Below are positions 14,775 to 25,419 of a stretch of 64,000 nt of DNA, one piece after another. The notes below the pieces were generated by a model. That model was given only the letters and a program-made list of their open reading frames with translations. It was not told the origin of the DNA and ran no database searches. The position numbers and the translations under genes are program-made. The DNA comes from Plumapathes pennacea (lineage: Eukaryota > Cnidaria > Anthozoa > Antipatharia > Myriopathidae). Where the stretch lies: positions 35,298,355-35,362,354 of the forward strand of contig OZ038462.1 of assembly GCA_964036295.1 (NCBI GenBank), in the 5' to 3' direction. Numbering within the stretch: position 1 is the first letter of the stretch; every line of letters starts with the position of its first letter.

Positions 14775-15347
14775 TTATTTTCTGTCCTCCTGCTGTTCGT
14801 GCAAAGCCGGGTTGTCAGGGTTAGCCCATCCACGGCTATGCAGATATTGTTGCCTCTGGGAAGCGCCGTTTTTCGACAAGAGACGAACGTTGCTCACGGC
14901 GTCGATTGTTGGCCTCATTTTGAGCCAAAAACGGGCTGTTTCTCCAGACGTTTCATTGTGGCGTCGGGAAGCAGCTCGTTCTCGATCGGCTTTCATGCGC
15001 TGTTCTCTTTCCTGAGCTGTTTCTTGGGCTCGCTTCTGCATATTATGCTCCCGGGTGGCTGTAATACGCCGTTCTCTTTCCTGGGTTGTCTCCTGAGCTC
15101 GTTTCTGCTTGTAACGCTCTCGGTCACGCCGTTGCTTCTCTTCTTTGACAGCGACAATATTGTCCTGTCTCGACTGCTGTTGTTTTCGTTGGGCGGCTGT
15201 TTGCCGTCTGCGTTCGAGACGAATACTCCGCTGTTGACTTGTCTCACGAATTCGTCTTAGTCTGTCTTGCTCTCTTCGTTTTTGAAGACGAACTTGTTTC
15301 TCCTCGTGAGAGTGTTCCGTTTGATTCTTTGCTTGATTCATATTCAC
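14775..15347 (-). CDS. STPR-repeat protein of the kind found in transposons
   Basis: A single uninterrupted 190-residue ORF starting MNMNQAKNQTEHS. Residues about 20-145 are strongly charged and consist of imperfect 23-24 residue repeats (RLRRIRETSQQRSIRLERRR, then KRAQETTQERERRI, KRAQETAQEREQRM), the pattern of the STPR (one-score-and-three amino acid peptide repeat) DNA-binding domain. Such segments often sit at the N-terminus of Helitron-type and other transposon proteins in cnidarians; here no helicase follows. The C-terminus (RGWANPDNPALHEQQEDRK) is not repetitive and is unrecognised. A decayed relative is at 46004. Whether this is a host gene or an element remnant is open. Confidence 0.6.
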   Translation of the reverse strand: MNMNQAKNQTEHSHEEKQVRLQKRREQDRLRRIRETSQQRSIRLERRRQTAAQRKQQQSRQDNIVAVKEEKQRRDRERYKQKRAQETTQERERRITATREHNMQKRAQETAQEREQRMKADRERAASRRHNETSGETARFWLKMRPTIDAVSNVRLLSKNGASQRQQYLHSRGWANPDNPALHEQQEDRK

Positions 15348-15520
15348 CGTAGTTCAGCAAGAGTAGTGCAAAAACTCATTCAATCTCCTGTCGTGTCCGT
15401 TGCTTGGCAACGGACTACCAGAACATCACGTGATCAAAAGTCGGTCCGTGAAATACTCAACTTGAGATTCGGGGTTGAGGTCAGGAGAGGAACCTCGTTT
15501 CCCAGGGCCATCCGCCGGCA

Positions 15521-17001
15521 GGTTAGCACTCGTTCACACGCTTCAAAAGGAGGTTCATTAAATATTCATGCTGAATCTCATTAGCATTCAGGTCACGCGC
15601 CAGCCATGTGATGCGTGATGGCGGTGTCTTCCGACAGCTCAACGCTACCTCGTAAGTTGCAGAAGTCGACTTATCGTATATTGTTCAATTGAAAAGCACA
15701 GTGTAAGGGCGGACGGACAGACAGACAGTTGAACCTCGACGGACAACCTCGTTTCATGAAAGACCTCCTTTTGAGTGTTCACTGTACGTGTTCAGTTTGA
15801 ACGACCACGCTTTTTGATAGAAACACTATTTACATTGTCGTGGAGTTTCTCTCCAAGAATTAGGAATGGACCCCAGAAAATGGGATCTGCTCATCTCTCC
15901 ACTGTACCTTATGTGGCTTCTTAGCAGGATCTGATGTAATATGAACCCAAGAGACAAGTGAATATTTTTTCAATATTTCCTTTATTGCTGAATTATTTTT
16001 ATTGTTTTCAATAAAAATACATGGAAAAAATGAGTATGAATGTGAGATAGGGGGAGGAAGAGGGATGGGGATGGAGGGAAGGGTAGAAGTGAGGTGAGGT
16101 TCTCAGTGTTGGCTGCAGGGATGTTCTTCAGGTCTCAAGCCATTCAATACTGGATACAACAACACACGTTTAAAATTTACTTTACATAAAGCTGCTCTGG
16201 AAAAAACACCCGATGACATATGATCAATGCCAAGCGGTCATGTGATACGATGGTGACATGATACCGGAAATTTCACTATCTTGGGCTTCTAATCTTTAGA
16301 TCTTCCTTTTGCCGTGGTTTAAAATACCAGTACTTAAGTTTTCAGTCAGAAGTGTACTCAGTCACCAATCCTGCCGAAGTTTTTATCTGAACGAACGTAA
16401 CAGAATCTGCTCGAAGTTCTTGTCTCGAACGCTTCAATTTTCTCTTTTGCTTCCTCTGCGGTATCCCGGTAGTGTCTGAGCCATGTTTTGAGAAAGCGCG
16501 CGAAGACCCGCGTAAGCTGAGACCACATTTAAGTTATTTAATCAGTCGTTAATTGCGATGAAGTGTACTTTTTATTTAAACCAGTTCATGGCACTCAGTC
16601 TCCGTTGCTTCGATATGCCCAAAATGTTTTATTTTGAACTTCAACTGCACGTAGAAAATTCCCTTTGGCCCTTGATGGGCTTGATCCCTTGACCTCCGTG
16701 TGAGGCGTGTGAACGAGTGCTTAGCGGCGAGTTCGGCATTAGTCACAACACTCAGAGGGAGGTCTGTCGTGAAACGATCGTTATCCGTCTCTAACGTTGT
16801 TCTTCTCAACTGAAAAATGTAAAAATATACGATGAATTACCTCGTCTGACAAGTACAAGGATCAAAGCATCTCAAGCCTACTGTGCGATTGCAGCGTGAC
16901 CGAGCACTTGGAGTCTGCGTGACACGTTGGTGACACACTAATGAGATTCAACAGGAATATTTAATGAACCTCCTTTTGAAGCGTGTGAACGAGTGCTAAC
17001 C
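15521..17001. mobile_element. Non-autonomous DNA transposon with 64-bp terminal inverted repeats
   Basis: Bases 15521-15584 (GGTTAGCACTCGTTCACACG...) and 16938-17001 (...CGTGTGAACGAGTGCTAACC) are near-perfect inverted repeats about 64 bases long, enclosing 1.35 kb without a supported ORF. A related GCGTGTGAACGAGTGCTTAG block lies inside near 16688. Flanks (CCGCCGGCA left, TCCGCGGCA right) are similar but not identical, so the target duplication is unclear. The right end lies eight bases from the proposed left end of the RAG1-like element. Confidence 0.75.
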
Positions 17002-17481
17002 TCCGCGGCACGGCTGTTTCAATCGCGCCATTCGGTTCCAGGCACACGCGCGGCCAAAAAGTGTTGCTATGAGAAAGCGGTCCCGTAGCAACGAAAATGG
17101 CGGCCGATATGAAAATTACGTAAGATAAAAACAAAGCGGGCAATTTAAAATTGTAATACTTCGAGACGAGCAAAGCGCATTTTTGAGAAGGACAGGGGTC
17201 CGACTGAAAAACTTCAAGGAATATCAAGATTTCTCCCACGGAGAATCCGTAAATTGAAGAAGAAAGACGCGTAACTGTTGCGGGAACATAACACTCGTCC
17301 ACGATTTGGTCGACTTTCACCGGCAGTTGGAGCTGTAACGAAGCAATCAGGTGAAAAATGTAAGTACTTCTGGAAAACTATAGCATCTGCTCATGATGAC
17401 TTTTAAACGATTTGGGTGCTAACTATTTATTTAATTGCTGAAAAATTACTTTTTGCTGATCCATTGTTTTAATTGAATCAG

Positions 17482-20400
17482 ATGGAGCGCGCATCGGAAC
17501 AATTTCATTTGAGTCAGCTCGAGAGATGCTTCCGAGTCTGTGCAACCTTCGTAAATAAAGACAGGGTGGCCTACAATGTCTCTGCTACAAAGGTGTCTGG
17601 TATGCTTCTTTCTGGTTTTAATATAGACATTCAAAAAGACCAAGAAAACATTCACCCCCGGAAGCTGTGCAACAACTGCTACGTTAAGTGTGGGAAAGCT
17701 ATTGCGAACCACAATTATCACTGCTCCACAAAAGTTGTACCGTGGGAAGAGCATGCATCGCCTTGTCGTGTTTGTAACTTCTTCCTTGCCAAGCAAAAAG
17801 GTGGCAAAAAAAGGAAAGCCACTATGGGGAGGGGTAGACCACCCAAGAAACTGTGTGCACATGAAGCAACTCCAACAAGCACTAGTTGTATGAACAGCGA
17901 CATTGTGCCACCCTTCGACCGCTTCATAGACCCCAGCCCCGAGTTAATCTGCCCCATCTGCAAGGATATATTACAACAGCCGATTCAAGGACCCTGCCAG
18001 CACTTCTTCTGTTTTGTCTGCATCCAAGAATACTTCAGAACTGGCCAGGAGACATGCCCCATGTGCAAGAACACCATGCATCCACAAATGATGGAAAGAG
18101 TACCACGTCTTGTCTTGAACCTGCTCGGTGGCTTAGCTGTCACCTGCCGCTCATGTAAGCAAACCTTCACCTTGGAGAACTTGGAAGCCCACGAAGGAGG
18201 TTGCAGAAACTACATTATGTCAACCAGCAGGGAAACCGTGGCACAATGCTTTGGAAGAACGATTGGCAACTTCACTTGTGAAAAGAAAACTGAGCCAATC
18301 ACAGTCCAGTGAACTCACCCTGCACACGGGTGGAATGGTAGGGTGTGCAGTTCCTTAATTTAATGCTGTTCTGTTTTCTTTTTTTTTATTATTAATTAAT
18401 TAATTTTAAGAAGGGTAGGGTGATTGGTTGATTTTGTGTTCTTCTAAAACATAAGCTGTTTCTGCAACCTACCAACTCTCTTGCTTCTTTGTTTACTACA
18501 CTCCATATGACTTTGGTATCACATTCTCGGCTGGAAAGCTCTCCAAGTAAAAGAACAACATCAAGATGGGCCAAGTCAGTGGAGGAGTACAGGTGCAGCA
18601 TCAGTGGCAGTACTAACATGGATATTCATGCTGAAGAAATCAAGCGTCTGACTAAGCAGGAACGGCAAGACATTATAAGGTGTTCTGGGCTAAAAATCCA
18701 AGTTCCCCCAGGAGAAGGCCTGGCTATGAAATCTACACTGGGCATACCCTGGAACAAACTTCAACACTTGAGAAGGTTTGTGCTTTTTATTTACATCATG
18801 GTAAATTCTTCATTCCAGGAAATCGCAGTGTCCAAAGAACCCTTCATGTGACTATTGTAGCATGTAATAATACAGATGTAATGTTTACAAGTTATGCAAG
18901 GTTCACCATTATTTTTTGTAAGTGCCACTACACTTGTTGCATTACCATAATGAGAAAATTTAACAGTGGTTTTGTCTCAGGTGGCTGCACAAATGGGGAG
19001 TAAAGCTACCAAGTGAAAAGACACAACGCATAGAAGCACACAGCAAACAATTTGGACACATTTTGGCAGAAAGTGTTCCATTTGCTTTCAAGGCACCAAA
19101 TGGAAGCGAGTTTCGCTTGTCCCCCTGTGCGCAGCTTGAAAGTCTTTCACTGGCGCTCACCACATATCTGGATGCAAACCATGAGTATGCTTCCAATTTA
19201 CGATATTATCATTTAAAAACATTTCATGTCATTTCATGCCTAATCACTTCAGTTTCTTCATCTGGCTGATACAATAAGGTGGAAGTAAACATACTGTAGA
19301 TGTTTACTAATATCTGCTTTATGTCTGCAGGTATGGTAGTCAAACCTGGCACAACAGCCCAATACCAGAAAGTGAAATATGGATCAAGATTGGGGGAGAT
19401 AAGGGGGGTGGGAGCTTTAAGTGTGCTTTTCAGTTAGCAAACCTTGAAAGGCCAAACTCCACAGAGAATACAGTAGTGTTCAGCATCTTTGAGGCACCGG
19501 ATAGTCCCCACAACCTCCATGTAGCTCTTGACCGATACAAGGAGGAGATTCAAAACATCCAGTGGAGGTACAGTGAAAAAACTGGGAGAGATAATATTCA
19601 CAATTCAGTTTTTAGCAAGTACCTTTCATACCCAACCAAAGCCAGTTACCGCATACGCTTATCTAAAAAATTAAAAATAAAACTTGTGAAATCTTGACTG
19701 TTAGACAGAATAATATCCACTGTAAGCATCAGTTATTATTTGATGGCTTCTATTTCCCAACACAGGAGTAAAAGAATGAGAGTATTTCTCTTTGGAGATT
19801 ATGCATTCTTATGCATGATGTATGGACTCAGTGGTGCTAGTGGTAAGACTGCTAATAATGTGTTCATACTTCAGTTCTCTCTTGAATAGAGGATACTCTA
19901 AAATATACGTAAACTGGAACTAGTAATATGCACTTACACGGTACCAGGTGGTTTGGTTCACATGCCTCATTTACTTATTTTATGCCTTCCTTACAGGTCG
20001 TCACTGCTGTCTTTGGTGCTTAATCACACAAAGAGAACTGCACATTCCATTACAACAGAGGGGGTCTAAACCAATGAGGTCACTGGAAAACTTGAAGATA
20101 GATCACCAGAAATTCACCGGAAATTCACCAGAAATTCAAAATCACAAGAATGCCAAGGAATTCCACAACGTCATCAGGGAAACAATGTTTGACATCCCCC
20201 TTCAGCAAGTATGTCAATGTTTTTATCCATTCTCACAAGCATACAAATAACTGCTTGCATCTTCCTGTTTCCCTTCCTTTCTACATTTGTAGGTGTGCCT
20301 TCCTGGCCTTCACATCAGCATGGGTATATTCAATCGCCTGTATACCTTGCTGTGTGAAGAGCTGTACATTCTTGACATGAAGGTGGCAAACATGCTGGCA

Positions 20401-21718
20401 AAGGATGGACAGAAGGTGAGATTTATTAGTACGCTGATGTAGAAGGCATGATTACACAAAGTACTTATACTGTAAAACCTAAATGTAATGTATATTGTTT
20501 GTTTATCAAGGTTGGAAGCATCAAGTTCCAAGAACATGTAGCAACTCTACGAGAAATCCTCCAGACTGAGCTTCAGGCAGATGAATTAATTACCAAAGCA
20601 GATGTGTGCAATGCCTCCGCAGAGTACAATGCTGTACACAACACTGATGAAGCTCTAGTTGAACAGCTTCAGAAGGAAGCTCAACAACTTTATGGTGAAG
20701 CAGAAAAACTGGTAATTACATGAACTGAACAGTATTCTTAAACAATACCAATCTTTGTTTGTAAATGCTAAAAATCAGGCATGTGCTAACTTTTTAACCC
20801 TGCTACACATACATAGCTCTTTTTCCCAATCTGCAGAAAACAAAAGCTTCCATGAAACGAAGTTCTGTTCCACTTCTTCAAGAGTCAGGCCCTTGTGCAG
20901 AAAGTCTTGAAGTCGAGTTGCAAAAGATGGGGGTCCAACGTCAGGCATATCATGGGGGTTCTTTCAATGGAAATCATGTCCACAAGTGTCTACAGGTTTG
21001 TTTTGTAATCTATTAACACCATGTGTCCCATTGTGTAACTGTACCATAAGTAAAACATTGGAACAATATTAACATTCAGGCCAAATTAATAAAGGCTACA
21101 TGTATCAATCACTTTTAGGAGGAAAACCTTCATAAGATATTGCAAACCATGGAAACAGCTTGCAGTGCAGTATGCAAAGACCTCATTCCAGAAGCTAGGG
21201 CTGTCCATGCCAAGATGGCACCTCTTTTTGATTCGTTTTACAAGTGCCATTGTGCGTATGAATCGAAGAAAGTGTTTGATGATGAAGACATCAGTCAGCT
21301 TGGTAAGCCTTGATTTTATAATTTTCAGTTTGGTACTCAGTATTACAGTATTAATTATACAAAATAAAATGATCTGCATTATTTTGTTTCAAACAAAATT
21401 CTAGAAACAGACATCCTATCATTCATGAGTTGCTACAGAGAAAGCTTCCCAACAGCCACAGTCACAGTGAAAATGCACATACTCGAAGACCATATGGTTA
21501 ACTGGATGAAGACATGGAAAGTTGGATTTGGGCTTATGGGGGAACAGGGTGCTGAGTCTATCCATGGGCTAATTAACCAGCTTCAGAGGGAATATTGCAA
21601 CGTCAAGAATGGGCCACAGAGATACCAGCTAATGATGGAAGAACACCATCGAAGATGCCACCCTTCCAACAAACGACTGGTTCCAAAGGCAAAGCACAGG
21701 AAGACCAATACAACATAA
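17482..21718 (+). CDS. RAG1-like DDE transposase with RAG1-type zinc/RING N-terminus (one frameshift)
   Basis: Exons: 17482-18337, 18456-18775, 18981-19184, 19331-19567, 19766-19842, 19997-20208, 20293-20415, 20511-20711, 20837-20995, 21119-21302, 21405-21718. Exons 2-11 are phase-consistent and open (677 codons with stop). Exon 1 starts right after an acceptor at 17481; a donor at 17360 implies a 5' UTR intron. The N-terminus tracks vertebrate RAG1: IHPRKLCNNC, WEEHASPCRVCN, a C3HC4 RING at about residues 157-196, then a Cys/His finger. Near 18250 one extra base shifts the frame: frame 0 stops at 18312, while the +1 frame continues with family-like sequence to the donor at 18338. The core has IKIGGDKGGGSFK, VFLFGDYAFL with GRHCCLWC, LPGLHISMG, and GEQGAESIHGLIN, candidate D, D, zinc, H and E positions of a RAG1/Transib-type core. 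It resembles the N-RAG-TP elements described from molluscs. The frameshift could be decay or an assembly error. Confidence 0.85.
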
Positions 21719-21829
21719 TGCCAACCAGCCAAAATATGGTTTAATGGTGAAATTGCCACTTCTGACCACTATTGTTTTAATGCCTGGAGAATACACCAAA
21801 ATTCCCACAACACATCGGCTTAAAAGGGA

Positions 21830-22033
21830 TTTTTTTCATTTCTTCTTCTTTTTCTCATTTTTGGCTTTCTGCTCCTCGAGCATCTTTGCCAACATCTCCC
21901 TCCTCTCCTTTTCCTCTTGGCTTCTTCGGGTGTACTACATAAAAAAATTTCAAACGAACATCGGTAATTTAGGGCCAGCAAATTTTAGGAAAATCGAAAC
22001 ACCAATTCTTACATTTCAATGTCCACGAACTTG
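21830..22033 (-). pseudogene. Second copy of the last exon of the small convergent gene
   Basis: The minus strand encodes EMLAKMLEEQKAKNEKKKKK, nearly the same as the last exon at 22093-22219, and the adjoining intron (22219-22320 equivalent) is also repeated at 21950-22033. This is a tandem duplication of about 200-250 bases. It could act as an alternative last exon, but its splice acceptor is weaker. Confidence 0.6.
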
Positions 22034-22092
22034 AAATTTAAATCAGAGAGCAGTTCCAAATAACATAACGTGTACCACACGTCTTCCGAAAC

Positions 22093-22729
22093 TTAAAAAG
22101 GATTTTTTCTTTTCTTCTTCTTTTTCTCGCTTTTTGCCTTCTGCTCCTCGAGCATCTTCACTAGCATTTCTCTCCTCTTCTTCTCTTTCTCCTCCTGTTT
22201 TTGGGCTTCCTTGGGTGAGCTACATATACAAATTCCAAACGAACATCGGTAATTTACGGTCAATAAATTTTAGGCAAATCAAAACACCACTTCTTACATT
22301 TCAACGTCCACGAACTGGACGCCACGGGGGACAACTCTTTTTCTCTTCTTCGGCGGCGCCGGCCATTTGTACACTCTGCATTTCAAAGACACATATGAAA
22401 TACGCCGAAGGAAATCGAAGTGAGATAAATTGCTGAAACGTGTCAATCTTTATATCTACCTTCGTGGAGCCTCCATGATCGACCGAAGCCTGAAAAAAGC
22501 GGGAGTCTGTGCGCGGCCGCTACAAATGAGAAGGCGGGAAAACACCAAAACGGCGAACGTTCGAACTGAAATCAACACGCGGTGCCTTCCCTCGATCGTC
22601 CCAAATACACGCTAAAAAAATAGTTAGCTAACTAAATCTAAAAGAAATGATTAAGTAAAGTACAGAGCTTCACTCTTACCTTTGCTTTCCACTGTCGATT
22701 GCTGACTTCTCTCCCAAGCAAACTGCCAT
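22093..22729 (-). CDS. Small basic coiled-coil protein, four exons, convergent to the RAG1-like gene
   Basis: Exons 22729-22680, 22519-22460, 22375-22298 and 22219-22093 join in phases 2, 2, 2 to give 104 residues ending in TAA. Donors are GTAAG, GTAGA, GTAAG; acceptors end TTGTAG, ATGCAG, ATGTAG. Four short exons agreeing in frame argue strongly that the gene is real. The protein begins MAVCLGEKSAIDSGKQ. It has a basic nuclear-localisation-like patch (PAPPKKRKRVVPRG, residues about 42-55) and a charged helix rich in K, E and R (residues about 65-100) ending KKRKNPF. I recognise no family. It lies inside the inverted ends of the RAG1-like element, 375 bases from the stop codon of that gene. 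An accessory role, by analogy with the tail-to-tail second gene of ProtoRAG, is inference only; no Kelch repeats are present. Confidence 0.6.
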
Positions 22730-23037
22730 TTCTGTCGTCTTGTTTTCGAAGTCAAAAACCAAGCTTGAAATTGAGCACTGAACAAAAGTTCGCCAAAACG
22801 GCAAACACACTAGGTACTACTTGTACAATAATCTTAACATTCCCTCGGATAAAACCACCGCGGCTCATCTCGATCGACCGAAGTTAGCGCAAGAGAGAAC
22901 AATTCATTTGTTTACGTCTCAACGCTGTGTGTGACCTCACGCTGCGCCACACCAGCGCGAGGCTGACTGACCGAGTAGTTAGCGCGTTTTGGTGGACTGG
23001 AACCGAATGGCGACATTTGGCAGTTTGAAACGGTTGT
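22730..23037. promoter_or_regulatory. Right end of the RAG1-like element and 5' flank of the small gene
   Basis: Holds the right terminal inverted repeat (about 22990-23038) and presumably the promoter of the minus-strand small gene. No TATA box or separate gene is seen. Confidence 0.35.
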
Positions 23038-23551
23038 GACTAAACTGGATACTCCAAAATCAGGTTTCCGAGAGGAAACTGGGACCGAATCAAAAATTAA
23101 ATTCTCGTCAGCTCGGACCTTGTTCCGAAAACAGTACGACAGTGACGTTGATGTTTTGAAAGTTTGTTTGGCGCGCATTAGCAAGTCCGCTCGGCTGGCC
23201 GCGTCGCGCCGCCTGTGTTCCTTTTTACGCGGACGTGGAGGTCAATTCCAAATAAAACTGAAGCGGCTCAAGACATGAGTAGAAACTGTAACCAGTCAAC
23301 ACCAGATACACAAAGAAGCATTGTAGTCGTGAGCGTGAAAAGGACAATATTACTGTTTATTTGTAAAATTTCGGGTCAGCCGGCCATTTGCTCGAGAACA
23401 CAGTGGTTTTGGATGAAAATAACTTATCTATATAAGCATCCTAATACAGTAAATACGGATAAATATCTACATATTTTTAGAATACGTTGGAAATCTGATC
23501 CGTCTATAACTGTTGGCTTCTATGGGCTTCATTATTATTCCTATTTACTTA
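23038..23551. repeat. Palindrome, left arm, outer part
   Basis: Nearly exact reverse complement of 25675-26189 (514 against 515 bases). It contains ORFs on both strands, which simply appear twice because of the palindrome; none is recognised. Confidence 0.92.
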
Positions 23552-25099
23552 CTAGGAATAGCTCTCGCTAAGTGCCAACGAGCGCAACTCTCTGGAACAG
23601 TAACAAAATTAAAAGCAAAATGAAAAATGACTCGCTGGTCGATTCGTTTGTATTTTTCGCTTTTGGCTCGCGTTCACCGCACAAGCTTTGAGAATAGCCG
23701 TAAACAAATGTTTGATGATACCGCTGGGGTATTGCAAATATCTCTGTCGCCGATAAGTATTTAGTCCCGACGAAACTTTCTGTGGCGACACGAAATACTT
23801 TTGGGAAGATAACAGGGCGAAAACAGAAACCAAAGCTTCGGTGAGCTTTAGCCGTAAAACAATGACCTTTATGCTTTACTCTGTACATGACATCTGTTGC
23901 CTCATAAAATTCTTCTGCGTATCGTACGTACATTGCCTGTTGAAGTGTTTCTTTCATTCGATCATGTAGCCTTTGTTTCGCAATGTTCATTAAATACCAG
24001 AAATGAAAAATACACCGAAATAATTCTGAGGATTGAGTTTGCAGTCACAAATGACTGAACACACTGTGAACAAAACCGCAATAATATTGTAAACATCTCT
24101 CGTGACATTCCTCGCTTTCAATTTTATATTTGTTACACAGCACGAATACTCGAAAGCCTGATAGAAGAAACGTATTGAGTTAATAAAAGAAAACACATAA
24201 GTAGTGAAGCGAAGGCTGGATTAATCGTGGCCTCTGATTAGAAATATGAGTCAAGGTCAAACTGCCATAATCGATTGTGCATAAAAAGATATGTCACGCA
24301 TTCTCAAGATGCAGGGTCGCTCAACCTTTAAGGAGCAAGTGTATGAGTGTTGTAATAATAATTTTTAGTTTAATCAAGATGTCAAAAGAGCAAGGTGTCA
24401 AAAGCCAAGTTCTCTATACTGTGTGATATTTTTATGGTGAGAAATTGGAAGTCTCTCTTGGGAGTTCCGCTCTTGTCCCCTACTTTCCATTTTATATTCT
24501 GGTCTCGACCCAACTCACGCCGCGAGCTCACTGGCAAGGCCAGTCTAGTTTGTTTTGTATTGCTTGTGTATTGAATGGCACGCTGGCCTGATGTTGGCAC
24601 GTTGAACTTTCAACACGGCTCGCTGGCCGACTTTGAGCACGCTCGCTCGATTTAGAACACGCTGGTTCTTGACAAACAATTCGCTGAAGTGCACTAACAT
24701 AAAGCGTTAGAAGAGGAACACAACAAGTCCAAAAACACAAGATTGTTTTACTGTCCTTTTGCTCACCCGAAGTAGAACAACGTCGCTACTCTGACAGGAC
24801 TCCGCAAAACTCGCCACGAGGAGACTTTCGCTGGCCAAAAATGCTCCAGCATAACACCAAAGAAGAAGCGCTACAATTGGTTAAAATCTCCGCATCTCGC
24901 GCTCCCATTGGCTCAGAAAACAAGCAGAACAAAACAACTCGTATTTTAATTGGCTAACTTGAAACAATTGCAGAAAAACATTACGTCATTCTAAGTGGTT
25001 ACGCTCCATTCGAGATTTTTTCCCCCTTCTCTCTCGTGCACGGCTCTATGATGCTGCCGCCTCGCAGCCTCGCGTCTTCGCTCGGCTGCTCGTTGGCAA
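23552..25099. mobile_element. 1.55-kb insertion splitting the left palindrome arm
   Basis: The right arm runs without a break where the left arm is interrupted here, so this block was inserted into the left arm or deleted from the right. Near its ends are TGCCAACGAGC (23573-23583) and its reverse complement GCTCGTTGGCA (25088-25098), an 11-base inverted repeat typical of a transposon. Inside are short repeated clusters of GCTCGCTGGC-like motifs near 24530-24670. No transposase was recognised. Confidence 0.6.
23568..23990 (-). CDS. Unrecognised 140-aa ORF within the insertion
   Basis: Starts with ATG at 23990 (MNIAKQRLHDRMKETL) and ends at the left end of the inserted block. It has a hydrophobic C-terminus (FFILLLILLLFQ). 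No known domain is evident. It could be a real small gene of the inserted element or a chance ORF. Confidence 0.25.
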   Translation of the reverse strand: MNIAKQRLHDRMKETLQQAMYVRYAEEFYEATDVMYRVKHKGHCFTAKAHRSFGFCFRPVIFPKVFRVATESFVGTKYLSATEIFAIPQRYHQTFVYGYSQSLCGEREPKAKNTNESTSESFFILLLILLLFQRVALVGT

Positions 25100-25419
25100 T
25101 CATTCCTGTGGTGATTTTTGACAGTTCGCACCTTCACGCGGAATGCTTAATCTTGATTGCATGTCTTATCGTGAATGCGTTCGTCTTTTGGAGTTAAGAC
25201 TGATCAAGAAACACAGGATCGTACACAAGCCGTTTCAATCGCTCTCCGGAACAGTTCACGCGGTGGGATTTTTTTATCTTCGGTGTCAATATTCATCTGT
25301 GCCAGATCAGCCAGAACAAGCCTTTCTTCTTTAGTATTTTCTCCCCAAGCTAATTTTTTCCTTCTAAAACCTTTCCAGTGCCGAATTTTATTTGACTGTC
25401 TTCCGGTGTTAGATGCTTC
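25100..25419. repeat. Palindrome, left arm, inner part
   Basis: Bases 25100-25198 and 25335-25419 are the reverse complement of 25574-25674 and 25482-25568. An extra 136 bases (25199-25334) are absent from the right arm, where only TAAG stands. The central spacer is 25420-25481. Confidence 0.88.

Larger units (their letters stand above)
17009..23038. mobile_element. Putative RAG1-like transposon, 6.03 kb, CAC...GTG ends
   Basis: The left end reads CACGGCTGTTTCAA, then CGCCATTCGGTTCCAG. Read inward on the minus strand, the right end gives CACAACCGTTTCAAACTG, then CGCCATTCGGTTCCAG. The matching blocks and CAC termini are what RAG/Transib-related and CMC elements show. Between them are a RAG1-like gene (plus) and a small multi-exon gene (minus), tail to tail. 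No clear target duplication was found (CGCGG against ACTAA). The TIR match is interrupted by about 12 bases, so the boundaries are provisional. Confidence 0.5.

Noticed and set aside
14704..15260. Plus-strand ORFs of 103 and 169 codons
   Set aside because: Antisense shadows of the STPR ORF, whose repeat pattern is the meaningful one.
22093..22729. RAG2 homologue
   Set aside because: The position resembles RAG2-like in ProtoRAG, but the 104-residue product has no Kelch repeats or PHD finger.
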